NCBI GenBank assembly: GCA_907163225.1 | Contig: OU015322.1 | Coordinates: 2,786,060 to 2,850,059 of the forward strand | Origin: an uncultured Rhodocyclaceae bacterium | GTDB taxonomy: Bacteria > Pseudomonadota > Gammaproteobacteria > Burkholderiales > Rhodocyclaceae | Direction: 5' to 3' | DNA length: 64,000 bases | Shown: positions 19,774 through 31,591 of the stretch, one piece after another | How the letters are laid out: each line of letters opens with the position of its first letter | Numbering within the stretch: position 1 is the stretch's first letter | Made by a program: the position numbers and the translations under genes | The notes under the pieces: model-generated | What the model saw: the letters and a program-made list of their open reading frames with translations, nothing else | Databases searched by the model: none | Told to the model about the DNA's origin: nothing

Positions 19774-19838
19774 ACGCCTACGGTCAACCCGAAAAAATGC
19801 CCAAAAATGAAAAGCTGTCTGGAGCAAAGCATGTCTGA
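19770..19838 (+). other. 22-codon leader-like ORF between murC and ddlB
   Basis: An ATG at 19770 overlaps the murC stop. The frame runs through the dispersed repeat and ends with TGA at 19836-19838, overlapping the ddlB start region. The peptide begins [13 protein letters not shown]. Translation is possible by coupling to murC. It may simply be the result of a repeat insertion in the spacer. Confidence 0.35.
19779..19808 (+). repeat. Dispersed TVNRK-type repeat, copy in murC-ddlB spacer
   Basis: This copy reads TACGGTCAACCCGAAAAAA, then TGCCCAAAAATGA. It is co-oriented with the operon, as is the copy in the nap operon. Confidence 0.7.
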
Positions 19839-20736
19839 ATTCGGCAAAGTCGCCGTCCTCTTTGGTGGCACCTCCGCCGAGCGCGAGGTTTCCCTGAACA
19901 GCGGTTCGCGCGTACTGGCCGCGCTGCAAGGGCAGGGTATCGACGCCCACGCCTTCGACCCGGCAACCGAGCCGCTCGACGCACTCAAGGGCTATGACCG
20001 TGCCTTCATCACGCTGCACGGCCGGCATGGTGAAGACGGCACCATTCAGGGCGCGCTCGAAGTCATGCACATCCCCTACACTGGCTCCGGCGTCCTCGCC
20101 TCGGCGCTGGCCATGGACAAGTTCCGCACCAAGCTGATGTGGCAGGCCGCCGGCCTGGCCATCCCAGAATACGCGCTGCTGACGGCCGATTCCGACTTTG
20201 CCGACATCGAGGAAGAGCTCGGTCTGCCGCTCTTCGTCAAGCCTGCGCGCGAAGGCTCGTCGATTGGCGTGACCAAGGTCAAGGAGCGTGGCGCGCTCAA
20301 GGCTGCCTACGAGGAAGCCGCCAAACACGACCCGCTGGTCATCGCCGAAAAAGGCGTGCTGGGGGGCGAATACACCGTCGGCATCATCGGTGACGAGGCG
20401 ATGCCGATCATCAAGATCGAGCCGGCCACCGAGTGGTACGACTACGAGGCCAAGTACAACCGCGACGACACGCGCTACCTGTGCCCCTGCGGTTTGCCGG
20501 AAGCCAAGGAAATGGAAATCCGCAAGGGGGCACTCGAAGCCTTCCGCGTCCTCGGCGGCCGGGGCTGGGGCCGGGTCGATTTCCTGATGGACGAGGACGG
20601 CAATTACTACTTCCTGGAAGTGAATACGGCCCCGGGCATGACCGACCATTCGCTCGTGCCGATGGCGGCGCGTGTTTCAGGCCTCGAATACCCGGCGCTT
20701 GTGCGTCGCGTGCTCGAAATGGCAGCGAACGACTAA
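19831..20736 (+). CDS. ddlB: D-alanine:D-alanine ligase
   Basis: This 301-residue ATP-grasp enzyme makes the D-Ala-D-Ala used by MurF. The start [19 protein letters not shown], the ATP-grasp region [16 protein letters not shown] and the C-terminal [15 protein letters not shown] are diagnostic. The ATG at 19831 is preferred because GGAGC lies about 10 bases before it. An in-frame ATG at 19807 lies within the repeat and has no ribosome binding site. Confidence 0.93.
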   Translation: MSEFGKVAVLFGGTSAEREVSLNSGSRVLAALQGQGIDAHAFDPATEPLDALKGYDRAFITLHGRHGEDGTIQGALEVMHIPYTGSGVLASALAMDKFRTKLMWQAAGLAIPEYALLTADSDFADIEEELGLPLFVKPAREGSSIGVTKVKERGALKAAYEEAAKHDPLVIAEKGVLGGEYTVGIIGDEAMPIIKIEPATEWYDYEAKYNRDDTRYLCPCGLPEAKEMEIRKGALEAFRVLGGRGWGRVDFLMDEDGNYYFLEVNTAPGMTDHSLVPMAARVSGLEYPALVRRVLEMAAND

Positions 20737-20748
20737 ACGAGCCGATGA

Positions 20749-21489
20749 ATGTGGAACAAACCGCACCTGCTCAACGCCATCGCCGACCTGCTCATGCTGG
20801 TCGCGGCGGCGGCGTTGCTGGCGGCCGGTGCGGTCTGGCTGGTGCGCGTGCCTTCACTGCCGGTCAAGCAGGTGGTGTTTGCCGAGCCGCTGCCGCACAC
20901 CCGGCGCGGCGAGGTGGAGCAGGTTCTGCCGACGGCGCTGAAGGGCAATTTTTTCAGCCTGAATCTGGAAACGGTACGCGGTTCGCTGGAAAAGCTGCCC
21001 TGGGTGCGCAAGGTGGAAGTGCGCCGGATATGGCCGGCCAAGCTGGAAATCAGGATCGAGGAGCACAAGCCGGTAGCCCGCTGGGGCGAGGGGCGCGGCG
21101 AGTTGGTGAACAGCTACGGCGAGGTCTTCGCGGCCTTGTTGCCGGAGGACGAGGGGGCTGGTCTGCCCCTGCTGTTCGGGCCGAGCGGCACGGCGACGGA
21201 GGTTTTGAAGCACTACGGCGAATTTGTCGGTGCGTTCAAGGCAGTTGGCGAAATGCCGGTGCAGGTCACGCTGTCGCCACGTCTGGCATGGCAGCTGAAA
21301 TTGCAGAACGGGATGCTGGTGGATATCGGTCGCGAGCAGCCGAAGGCGCCGGTGGGTGTGCGTTTGGCCAGGTTTATAGAAATTTATCCGGAAGCGGTCG
21401 CCAAACGCGCGACCCGGCCGGCAGTCGTGGATTTGCGGTATCCGAATGGTTTCGCCATGCGTGTTGCGGGCGAGGGGAAGGGAAAGTAA
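20749..21489 (+). CDS. ftsQ: Cell division protein FtsQ
   Basis: This 246-residue bitopic membrane protein has one helix at about residues 12-32, a POTRA domain starting LPVKQVVFAEPLPHTRRGEVE and a beta domain. FtsQ scaffolds FtsL and FtsB at the septum. The motif LEKLPWVRKVEVRRIWPAKL is the conserved FtsQ signature. It is placed as usual between ddlB and ftsA. Confidence 0.94.
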   Translation: MWNKPHLLNAIADLLMLVAAAALLAAGAVWLVRVPSLPVKQVVFAEPLPHTRRGEVEQVLPTALKGNFFSLNLETVRGSLEKLPWVRKVEVRRIWPAKLEIRIEEHKPVARWGEGRGELVNSYGEVFAALLPEDEGAGLPLLFGPSGTATEVLKHYGEFVGAFKAVGEMPVQVTLSPRLAWQLKLQNGMLVDIGREQPKAPVGVRLARFIEIYPEAVAKRATRPAVVDLRYPNGFAMRVAGEGKGK

Positions 21490-21493
21490 GCAT

Positions 21494-22723
21494 ATGAGCA
21501 GGGACAACAAGGATTTGGTCGTCGGGCTGGATATCGGAACGTCGAAGATCGTGGCGCTGGTCGCCGAGATCAACAACGAAGGCAACCTGAACGTGATCGG
21601 CATGGGCTCGCAGGATTCACGCGGCCTGAAGAAGGGCGTCGTGGTGAACATCGAGGACACCGTGCACACCATCAGTCGCGTCATCCAGGAAGTCGAGCTG
21701 ATGGCCGACTGCAAGGTGAGCAACGTTTACACGGGCATCGCCGGCAGCCACATCAAGAGCTTCAACTCGAACGGCATGGTGGCGATCAAGGACAAGGAAG
21801 TGACGCCGAGCGATGTCGAGCGCGTCATCGAAACCGCCCGTGCCATGCCGATTCCGGCCGATCAGGAAATCCTGCACATCCTGACGCAGGAGTTCGTCAT
21901 CGACGGCCAGGACGGCATTCGCGAGCCAATCGGCATGAGCGGCATGCGTCTCGAAGTGAAAACGCACATCGTCACCGGCGCAGTTTCCGCTGCCCAGAAC
22001 ATCGTCAAGTGCGTCCGTCGCTGCGGTCTGGAAGTGAATGATCTGGTGCTGCAGCCGCTGGCCTCCAGCTTCGCCGTGCTCTCCGAAGATGAAAAGGACC
22101 TCGGCGTCTGCCTGATCGACATCGGCGGCGGCACGACCGATATTGCCGTCTGGACACAGGGCGCCATCCGCCACACCTCGGTCATTCCCATCGCCGGCGA
22201 CCAGATCACCAACGACATCGCCATGGCGCTGCGCACACCGACTCGCGAGGCTGAGGACATCAAGTGCAAGTATGGCTGCGCCCTGTCGCAGCTGGCCGAT
22301 GCAGCCGAGAACATGGAAGTGGCCGGCGTCGATGACCGCCCGAGCCGCAAGCTGAGCCGCCGGGCCTTGGCTGACGTCATCCAGCCGCGCGTCGAAGAGC
22401 TTTACGAGCTGATCCAGAATGAACTGCGTCGCGCCGGGTTCGAGGAGGTTTTGTCCTCTGGAATCGTGTTGACCGGCGGCGCCAGCGTCATGCCGGGCAT
22501 GGTTGAACTGGGCGAGGAAATCTTCCACATGCCGGTGCGCCTCGGCAACCCGAAATATACCGGCAGCCTGGCTGATGTCGTGCAGAGCCCGCGCTTCTCG
22601 ACGGCTTACGGCCTGCTGCTCGAAGCTCAGGCGCAGCGCAAGCGCGGCCAGAAGATCCAGGAAAAGCAGGGCTTCAAGGACGTCTTTGACGGCATGAAGT
22701 CATGGTTTGCCAAGAATTTTTGA
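21494..22723 (+). CDS. ftsA: Cell division protein FtsA
   Basis: This 409-residue actin-like protein tethers FtsZ to the membrane. The N-terminal VVGLDIGTSKIVALVAE, the phosphate-2 motif LIDIGGGTTDIAVW and GIVLTGGASVMPGM are present. The C-terminal amphipathic segment FDGMKSWFAKNF is the likely membrane-targeting helix. The ATG at 21494 is preferred over the upstream in-frame start inside ftsQ because it gives the standard N-terminus. Confidence 0.95.
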   Translation: MSRDNKDLVVGLDIGTSKIVALVAEINNEGNLNVIGMGSQDSRGLKKGVVVNIEDTVHTISRVIQEVELMADCKVSNVYTGIAGSHIKSFNSNGMVAIKDKEVTPSDVERVIETARAMPIPADQEILHILTQEFVIDGQDGIREPIGMSGMRLEVKTHIVTGAVSAAQNIVKCVRRCGLEVNDLVLQPLASSFAVLSEDEKDLGVCLIDIGGGTTDIAVWTQGAIRHTSVIPIAGDQITNDIAMALRTPTREAEDIKCKYGCALSQLADAAENMEVAGVDDRPSRKLSRRALADVIQPRVEELYELIQNELRRAGFEEVLSSGIVLTGGASVMPGMVELGEEIFHMPVRLGNPKYTGSLADVVQSPRFSTAYGLLLEAQAQRKRGQKIQEKQGFKDVFDGMKSWFAKNF

Positions 22724-22758
22724 TTTGTAGTTGAAACGATTTTTCAGAGGAGGTAGTC

Positions 22759-23946
22759 ATGTTTGAGATCATCGAGAAAGACGAAGAAGTCGGTACGATC
22801 ATCAAGGTGTTCGGAGTTGGCGGTGCCGGTGGCAACGCTATTGAGCACATGATTCACGAAGGTGTCAGCGGCGTTGAATTCATCGCCGCCAATACCGATG
22901 CGCAGGCGCTCAGCCGCAATGCTGCGTCAAGCAAGCTGTCCCTCGGCAAGACCGGCCTCGGTGCCGGTGCCAAGCCGGAGAAGGGCCAGGAAGCCGCACA
23001 GGAACACCGCGACGAAATCCGCGCCAGCCTGCAAGGTGCCCACATGGCCTTCATCACCGCCGGCATGGGCGGCGGCACGGGCACCGGCGCCGCGCCGGTG
23101 GTGGCTGAAATTGCCCGCGAAATGGGCATCCTGACCGTTGGTGTGGTCACCAAGCCGTTCAGTTTCGAAGGCAACAAGCGGATGAAGTCGGCCGAAGCCG
23201 GTATCGCCGAGTTCTCCAAGCACGTCGATTCGCTGATCGTCATCCTCAATGACAAGTTGATGGAAGTCATGGGCGACGACGCTGATGTCGATGATTGCTT
23301 CCGCGCTGCAGACGACGTGCTGAAAAATGCCGTTGGCGGTATCGCCGAAATCATTACCTACCCGGGCCTGGTTAACGTCGACTTCGAAGACGTCCGCACG
23401 GTCATGGGCGAAATGGGTCGCGCCATGATGGGCTCTGCCGCTGCTGCCGGCGTTGATCGCGCCCGCATCGCTGCCGAGCAGGCCGTTGCTTCGCCGCTGC
23501 TCGAAGGCATCAACCTGTCCGGCGCTCGTGGCGTCCTGGTCAACATTACGGCAGCCAAGGGCGGCCTGAAGATGAAGGAAGTCAATGAAGTGATGAACAC
23601 CGTCAAGGCCTTCGCGGCCGAAGACGCACACATCATCTTCGGCGCTGTGTATGACGAATTGATGGGCGATGCCCTGCGCGTTACTGTGGTTGCCACCGGC
23701 CTCGGCCAGGTCGCAGCGGCCCGCGCCAAGCCGGAAGTGTTCACCCAGCCGGTACTGGTTCAGGCAACGGGTACGCACGACGCAGTGGCTTTTGGCTCGA
23801 CGCCGGATTATTCGCACCTGGATGTGCCAGCCGTTCTGCGTGGCCGTGGCCAGCGCGCTGGCAGCAATGTAACCGTCGAGGCGCTTGCCAACAGTGGTGT
23901 TGATCGTTACGACATTCCGGCTTTTCTGCGCAAGCAAGCGGATTGA
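22759..23946 (+). CDS. ftsZ: Cell division GTPase FtsZ
   Basis: This 395-residue tubulin homologue forms the Z ring. The GTP-binding signature GMGGGTGTGAAPVV and the T7-loop region NVDFEDVRTVM are intact. The C-terminal conserved peptide DIPAFLRKQ, which binds FtsA and ZipA, is present. GGAGG lies about 7 bases before the ATG. Confidence 0.97.
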   Translation: MFEIIEKDEEVGTIIKVFGVGGAGGNAIEHMIHEGVSGVEFIAANTDAQALSRNAASSKLSLGKTGLGAGAKPEKGQEAAQEHRDEIRASLQGAHMAFITAGMGGGTGTGAAPVVAEIAREMGILTVGVVTKPFSFEGNKRMKSAEAGIAEFSKHVDSLIVILNDKLMEVMGDDADVDDCFRAADDVLKNAVGGIAEIITYPGLVNVDFEDVRTVMGEMGRAMMGSAAAAGVDRARIAAEQAVASPLLEGINLSGARGVLVNITAAKGGLKMKEVNEVMNTVKAFAAEDAHIIFGAVYDELMGDALRVTVVATGLGQVAAARAKPEVFTQPVLVQATGTHDAVAFGSTPDYSHLDVPAVLRGRGQRAGSNVTVEALANSGVDRYDIPAFLRKQAD

Positions 23947-23975
23947 TGTAACAAAAAATCTCTCTGAAAAAGGGT

Positions 23976-24004
23976 GGTGACAGTTTGTGTTACAATCTGT
24001 CACC
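23976..24004 (+). promoter_or_regulatory. Hairpin with embedded -10-like sequence between ftsZ and lpxC
   Basis: An 8-bp perfect inverted repeat, GGTGACAG/CTGTCACC, has a 13-base loop that contains TGTGTTACAAT, an extended -10-like sequence. It is followed by CTTCCCC rather than a T-run. It may be a weak terminator of the dcw transcript, an lpxC promoter with an overlapping operator, or both. Confidence 0.45.
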
Positions 24005-24029
24005 TTCCCCATTCATTCAAGCACTTAGC

Positions 24030-24947
24030 ATGCTCAAGCAACGCACGTTGAAGACCGTTATTCGCGCCTCTGGCGTCGGCTTGCACGGCGGTGTCAAGGT
24101 CAACATGACCCTGCGCCCGGCAGCTCCGGATACCGGCATTGCCTTCCGCCGCGTCGATCTGCCTGAGCCGATGGACATCCCCGCCAAAGCCTTCATGGTG
24201 GGTGATACACGCATGTGCTCCTGTCTCGAAAAGGACGGAGTGAAGGTTGGTACGATCGAACATCTGATGTCGGCTCTTGCTGGCCTCGGTATCGACAATG
24301 CCTGGATCGATCTGGATGCGCCAGAAGTGCCCATTCTCGACGGTTCGGCTGCGCCGTTTGTTTTCCTGATCCAGTCTGCTGGCATCGAGGAACAGAACGC
24401 TGCCAAGAAATTCATTCGGGTCACCAAAACCATCGAAGTCAAGGATGGTGACAAGTGGGCGAAATTCGAGCCCTATGATGGCTACAAACTGGCTTTTTCC
24501 ATCGTTTTCAACCATCCGGCCATCGACAAGTCGGCCCAGACGGCTGAAATCGATTTTGCCGAACAGTCCTACGTTCGCGAAGTGGCCCGCGCCCGTACCT
24601 TTGGTTTCATGCAGGAAGTCGAATACCTGCGCGAAAACGGTCTCGCCCTCGGTGGCGGCCTTGAGAACGCCATCGTTCTCGACGAATTCCGCGTCCTGAA
24701 CCAGGATGGCCTGCGTTACGGCGACGAGTTCGTCAAACACAAGATTCTCGACGCCATCGGCGATTTGTACCTGCTCGGCCATCCACTGCTAGCAGCCTAC
24801 TCATCGCACAAGGGTGGCCACGCCATGAACAACCAGCTGGCTCGCGCCCTGCTCGCCCAGCAAGATTGTTGGGAAATCGCCACCTTCGAGCAAGCCGAAC
24901 ACGCGCCAAGCGGCGTAACCCGCTGGCTTGCCCAAGCCGCAGCATAA
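24030..24947 (+). CDS. lpxC: UDP-3-O-acyl-N-acetylglucosamine deacetylase LpxC
   Basis: This 305-residue zinc enzyme is the committed step of lipid A synthesis. Zinc-ligand motifs are visible: [28 protein letters not shown] and the catalytic [13 protein letters not shown]. The ATG at 24030 gives the standard N-terminus [19 protein letters not shown]; an in-frame ATG 45 bp earlier lies within the hairpin. It closes the dcw cluster. Confidence 0.95.
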   Translation: MLKQRTLKTVIRASGVGLHGGVKVNMTLRPAAPDTGIAFRRVDLPEPMDIPAKAFMVGDTRMCSCLEKDGVKVGTIEHLMSALAGLGIDNAWIDLDAPEVPILDGSAAPFVFLIQSAGIEEQNAAKKFIRVTKTIEVKDGDKWAKFEPYDGYKLAFSIVFNHPAIDKSAQTAEIDFAEQSYVREVARARTFGFMQEVEYLRENGLALGGGLENAIVLDEFRVLNQDGLRYGDEFVKHKILDAIGDLYLLGHPLLAAYSSHKGGHAMNNQLARALLAQQDCWEIATFEQAEHAPSGVTRWLAQAAA

Positions 24948-24952
24948 ATCCC

Positions 24953-25141
24953 ATGTGGTTGCTGCGTCTGCTGGCAGCGATTGTGGTGGTGGCGATTGGC
25001 GCCGGTTTGCTGATCTACGCGTTTAGCGGCAATCGCTATTATCTAACCTTGAGCTGGCGACTTTTCAAGATCGGAATCGTCTTCGCCTTGCTGGTTTTTG
25101 CGCTGATGTTCATCGAGCGCCTGGCGATCATTCCGCTCTAG
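24953..25141 (+). CDS. Small two-helix membrane protein
   Basis: This 62-residue protein has two hydrophobic helices, about residues 3-23 and 39-58. It starts 6 bp after the lpxC stop, so it is probably co-transcribed with lpxC. No catalytic motif is seen and the function is unknown. Its 3' end overlaps the convergent dciA-like gene by 14 bp. Confidence 0.65.
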   Translation: MWLLRLLAAIVVVAIGAGLLIYAFSGNRYYLTLSWRLFKIGIVFALLVFALMFIERLAIIPL

Positions 25142-25562
25142 CGGCGCGCTTCAGTAGGTTGTCCAGGGCATTCCGGAGCGGACCTTGCGGCAAGGTGTCT
25201 GTGGTCGAGCGTAAGGCCCCGATTGCCTTGTCGGATAGCGGCTTCTGGGTTGAACTCATTGATTGCGAAGGAATTTGGCGGGGTTGAACTTTTACCTCGA
25301 TGCCGCTACACTCCGCTCCTCCTTTCGATAACTCGTCGCTCAAGCGCTGACTCAACTGGCGAATCTTGGCGGCGACCGCGCCGTTATCGGCGTGGATAAT
25401 GATTGTTCCCAACTTGTAATTGGCAACGTGAGCCGAGTGGCGCAGCCCTGCCGGGGCGACCGCTTCGAAGCGACGTGAAAGCTTGAGCAGTAGCCGGGCG
25501 TGAGCCATTACCCGGCCGGCGGCGGCGTCTTTGTCGAGGTAGTGCTCAGGCCCGTTGTACAT
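25128..25562 (-). CDS. DciA/DUF721-family protein
   Basis: This protein of about 144 residues contains the DUF721 pattern (LLLKLSRRFEAVAPAGL, then SAHVANYKLGTIIIHADNGAVAAKIRQL). DciA proteins load the replicative helicase in bacteria that lack DnaC. The ATG at 25562 is chosen; a second one at 25574 would overlap the start of the divergent peptidase gene. It lies convergent to the small membrane protein. In many proteobacteria such a gene sits near secA and an M23 peptidase, as here. Confidence 0.75.
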   Translation of the reverse strand: MYNGPEHYLDKDAAAGRVMAHARLLLKLSRRFEAVAPAGLRHSAHVANYKLGTIIIHADNGAVAAKIRQLSQRLSDELSKGGAECSGIEVKVQPRQIPSQSMSSTQKPLSDKAIGALRSTTDTLPQGPLRNALDNLLKRAARAE

Positions 25563-25572
25563 AGGAGGTTCC

Positions 25573-26493
25573 ATGCAGATTATTCTGGTTTCGCGGCATT
25601 TGAAGGCGGCGAGAACAATCACCATTATGCCTCGGCATCTCGTGGCCGCCGTAATCGTCTTCACGGCACTGGTGTTTTCGACCTCGGCGTTTTTCTCTTG
25701 GCTGTCGGTGCACTTTCGCCTGCCGCTGGTTGAGGATCTCATGCTCTCGCTTCAGCAGCAGGAGGCGACGAAGACGCGGGATCACCTGAATAACAATTTG
25801 CAACTGATGGCGACCAGGCTCGGCGAATTGCAAGGGCGCGTCATGCAGCTGGATACGTTGGGGGAGCGTGTTTCAGGTCTGGCGGGCATCAAGCGCGAGC
25901 GTGTGCAAGAGGCAGCAAAGCCTGCCCAGGGCGGCCCCTACGTTGCTGCGCCAATGTCGGCCGACGCGTTGCAACTGGAAATTGATCGCCTTTCGGTTGA
26001 GGTGGAGAAGAAGAGCGATGATTTTGCCTTGCTTGAATTCAAGCTGCTTGAAAAGCGAGTCAAGGATCGGCTTTTGCCGACGACCCTGCCGATCAAAAAT
26101 GCGCTTCTGGGCTCGGCGTTTGGTTACCGTGCTGACCCGATTGCCGGTCTCCGCTCGATGCATGAAGGCCTTGATTTTGCAGCAGAAACTGGTACGCCGA
26201 TCGTGGTTGCTGCCGACGGGGTGGTGCTCTCCGCCAGCTATCATGGCGACTACGGCAACGTGGTCGATGTTGACCACGGTGATGGCCTGACTTCCCGCTA
26301 TGCCCATATGTCACGGATTGATGTGAAGCCCGGTAGCCTGGTCAAGCGCGGAGAGACAGTCGGTGCAGTGGGTAATACCGGAAGATCGACCGGGCCGCAC
26401 CTTCATTTTGAGGTGCGCATGCTGGGCGTCGCACAGAATCCTGCCCATTTTCTCAAGCAGGGCGATGAGTACGCTTTGGTGAAACACCGGTGA
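25573..26493 (+). CDS. M23-family peptidoglycan endopeptidase
   Basis: This 306-residue protein has an N-terminal membrane anchor (about residues 22-45), a coiled-coil region (about 60-175) and a LytM domain. The zinc-binding motifs HEGLDF and HLHFEV are intact, so the peptidase is probably active. AGGAGG lies 6 bases before the ATG at 25573. It likely cleaves peptidoglycan crosslinks in the periplasm. It stands 100 bp upstream of secA. Confidence 0.88.
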   Translation: MQIILVSRHLKAARTITIMPRHLVAAVIVFTALVFSTSAFFSWLSVHFRLPLVEDLMLSLQQQEATKTRDHLNNNLQLMATRLGELQGRVMQLDTLGERVSGLAGIKRERVQEAAKPAQGGPYVAAPMSADALQLEIDRLSVEVEKKSDDFALLEFKLLEKRVKDRLLPTTLPIKNALLGSAFGYRADPIAGLRSMHEGLDFAAETGTPIVVAADGVVLSASYHGDYGNVVDVDHGDGLTSRYAHMSRIDVKPGSLVKRGETVGAVGNTGRSTGPHLHFEVRMLGVAQNPAHFLKQGDEYALVKHR

Positions 26494-26592
26494 GTCCGGG
26501 CTGAATCCCTTGATTTAGGTCGTCATCATCGGGTCATGGGGCCGTGCTAGAATCAGCGTTTTGCCGCACTGCGCAAATCCTATTCCATCGCG

Positions 26593-29301
<2,709 letters not shown>

Positions 29302-29319
29302 TTTTTGCTGATTCCCTCC

Positions 29320-29340
29320 AAGGCACCCCAGCGGTGCCTT
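29320..29340 (+). terminator. Hairpin after secA
   Basis: A perfect 8-bp stem AAGGCACC/GGTGCCTT with a 5-base loop is followed by GATGCTTTT. The T-run is short and displaced, so termination is probably partial. argJ begins 21 bp later. Confidence 0.5.
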
Positions 29341-29361
29341 GATGCTTTTGGAGCCATGAGA

Positions 29362-30588
29362 ATGCCTGTCAATTACGCCACCCCCGCCGCCAATCAACTT
29401 TTCCCGGTCGCCGGAGTTCGTCTCGGTGTCGCCGAGGCCGAAATCCGCAAGAAGAACCGCCGCGACCTGACGCTCGTGGCGCTGGATGCCGGCTGCACGG
29501 TCGCCGGTGTGTTCACGCAGAACCGTTTCTGCGCCGCACCGGTGCAGATCTGTCGCAAGCATCTTGCTGGCGGCAAGGAAATTCGCGCACTGGTCGTCAA
29601 TACGGGCATCGCCAACGCAGGTACGGGTGAGCCGGGCCGCCAGGCGGCGCAGGAAACCTGCGAGGCCGTTGGAGCCTTGCTGGGCGTTTCCGCCGAACAG
29701 GTGCTTCCCTTCTCGACCGGCGTCATTCTCGAACTGTTACCCGTGGAACGCATCAAGGCCGGCCTGCCGGCGGTGTTCGCCGACCTAAAGGCCGACAACT
29801 GGCATGCCGCTGCCCACGGCATCATGACCACCGACACCGTCGCCAAGGCCGCTTCGCGCATTGTTACGGTCAACGGCAAAAAGGTGACTATTTCCGGAGT
29901 CTCCAAGGGGGCGGGCATGATCCGCCCGAACATGGCGACCATGCTCGGTTTCCTTGCCACTGATGCCGGCATTGCCCAGTCGCTGCTCGACAAGCTGGTC
30001 AAGGAAGCGGCTGACGCTTCGTTCAACTGCATTACCGTCGATGGCGACACGTCGACCAACGACTCCTACGTGATGATTGCCACCGGCCAGTCCGGTGCCA
30101 GCTTTGCCGCTGAAAGCGATGCCGGCTGGGCCGAGGTCAAGGCCGCCATCATCGCTGTTTCGGTCGAACTGGCCCAGGCCATCGTCCGTGACGGCGAAGG
30201 TGCCACCAAATTCATCACCGTGGCTGTGCAGGGCGGCAAGGATGTCGAAGAGTGCCGCAAAGTGGGTTACGCCATTGGCCACTCACCGCTGGTCAAGACT
30301 GCCTTCTTCGCCTCCGACCCCAACCTTGGCCGCATTCTCGCGGCTGTCGGCTACGCCGGAATTAATGATCTCGATGTCGATGGCGTCAGGGTCTGGCTAG
30401 ACGACGTGCTGGTTGCCGAAAAGGGCGGTCGCGCTTCAGCCTACAAGGAAGAGGACGGCGCCCGCGTCATGGCGCAGGCCGAAATCACCGTGCGCGTTGA
30501 CCTTGGTCGCGGTGCCGCGCAGGCCAACGTGTTCACCTGCGATTTTTCCTACGATTACGTCAAGATCAATGCAGATTACCGCAGCTAG
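29362..30588 (+). CDS. argJ: Glutamate N-acetyltransferase / amino-acid acetyltransferase ArgJ
   Basis: This 408-residue protein acts in arginine synthesis, moving acetyl from N-acetylornithine to glutamate. It is made as a precursor that cleaves itself at the Ala-Thr bond in MATMLGF, which is present with the preceding [10 protein letters not shown]. The ATG at 29362 is preferred, because TTGGAG lies about 9 bases before it; ATG 29356 is the alternative. Confidence 0.93.
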   Translation: MPVNYATPAANQLFPVAGVRLGVAEAEIRKKNRRDLTLVALDAGCTVAGVFTQNRFCAAPVQICRKHLAGGKEIRALVVNTGIANAGTGEPGRQAAQETCEAVGALLGVSAEQVLPFSTGVILELLPVERIKAGLPAVFADLKADNWHAAAHGIMTTDTVAKAASRIVTVNGKKVTISGVSKGAGMIRPNMATMLGFLATDAGIAQSLLDKLVKEAADASFNCITVDGDTSTNDSYVMIATGQSGASFAAESDAGWAEVKAAIIAVSVELAQAIVRDGEGATKFITVAVQGGKDVEECRKVGYAIGHSPLVKTAFFASDPNLGRILAAVGYAGINDLDVDGVRVWLDDVLVAEKGGRASAYKEEDGARVMAQAEITVRVDLGRGAAQANVFTCDFSYDYVKINADYRS

Positions 30589-30790
30589 AAAAAAGTTTCG
30601 TGGAATTGACAGAATGTTTTGCTCAGTTGCTTAGTGTAAATCCCAAGAACGTTAGCATTAGTCGCTTGTGTTATCTTTGATTGCATGCAGCCTGCAAATT
30701 CGTAGTGCAAAGAGCTATCTTCTTGTTGGAAAACGCTAATTCGTTTGATTGTATGGCACTGTTGGTAGTCAATAATATAAAGGAGGATTC

Positions 30791-31318
30791 GTGGCTTACG
30801 GTTTGCAAGAAATTACCCCCGAGCTTTTGAAGCAAACCCAGAAGGCTTGGGAGTTAGTCGTAGGCGAAGAGGAGTTTGCTAGCGAGTTCCAAGCATTGTT
30901 TGAGTGGATTGGTTGCCACATCGACTATGCCGACCCAAAGGGGAATTCGTTGGCATACGCAATCGTAGATGACGGTCAGAAAATTGCTTCTGGATTTGGA
31001 GAGATTGTTTCCACGAAGCACCACGGCGGAAGGAAGCTTGGCGGCCTAACCAAATTGTTAAAGGTAATGGTGACGCCCCAGTATTGGGAGATTGCTAGCC
31101 ACAAACAAGAGATCATCGGGATTTTTGTTGCGGCTATAAAAGGGGTGACAAAAATTTCACACCAAAATAAATCGAAAACAATTAAAATCTACGGCCGTAC
31201 TGATTCGTTGCTTGAGTTGTTGCAAGGAATTCACGATTCTATGCAAGCAGACGAGCAGAGCGCAAAGTTAATTACTACCTGCATCAAGGGCCGCTGGCTT
31301 GAGATAGCAGTTAAATAG
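30791..31318 (+). CDS. Hypothetical protein, AT-richer than neighbours
   Basis: This 175-residue protein is not recognised. The start is GTG at 30791 with AGGAGG 4 bases upstream. It has no signal peptide or membrane helix. The middle is basic (KHHGGRKLGGLTKLLKVM) and a helical C-terminal region begins LLELLQGIHDSM. Codon choice and base content are clearly AT-richer than argJ and the transporter on either side, as is the 200-bp upstream spacer (30589-30790), which suggests recent acquisition. Confidence 0.6.
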   Translation: MAYGLQEITPELLKQTQKAWELVVGEEEFASEFQALFEWIGCHIDYADPKGNSLAYAIVDDGQKIASGFGEIVSTKHHGGRKLGGLTKLLKVMVTPQYWEIASHKQEIIGIFVAAIKGVTKISHQNKSKTIKIYGRTDSLLELLQGIHDSMQADEQSAKLITTCIKGRWLEIAVK

Positions 31319-31329
31319 AGGGAATAGCC

Positions 31330-31515
31330 ATGTCATCTACGATTAGTTACTTAACTGTTGCAGACGCTATCAGGGTGTGTGAGGGCTCATTTTTTGCCAA
31401 TGTTCAATGCGCAGTCACGAATTGGATCGAAACAGCTGAACGTTCAGAAATCTCTGCTTCACTTTTTTCCTACGACATCCTCGAATCTCAAAGCGAAACT
31501 CGGCGAGTTGCTTGA
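31330..31515 (+). CDS. Small hypothetical ORF, possibly a remnant
   Basis: This 61-residue ORF begins 11 bp after the preceding gene, with a purine-rich GGGAATAG before the ATG. The product begins MSSTISYLTVADAIRVCEGS. An overlapping frame (31358-31576) also encodes a plausible helical sequence, so the true frame, or a frameshift between them, cannot be settled. The function is unknown. Confidence 0.35.
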   Translation: MSSTISYLTVADAIRVCEGSFFANVQCAVTNWIETAERSEISASLFSYDILESQSETRRVA

Positions 31516-31534
31516 GAAATTTGTGCTTACCTTC

Positions 31535-31557
31535 AAACCGCCTACGGGCGGTTTTTT
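31535..31557 (+). terminator. Intrinsic terminator after the hypothetical pair
   Basis: The stem AACCGCC/GGGCGGTT with a tight loop (TAC) is followed by TTTTTT. It ends the AT-rich hypothetical unit before the transporter gene. Confidence 0.8.
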
Positions 31558-31591
31558 GTTGTGCATTCAGTTTTAGTCTCGAAGCCTGAAC

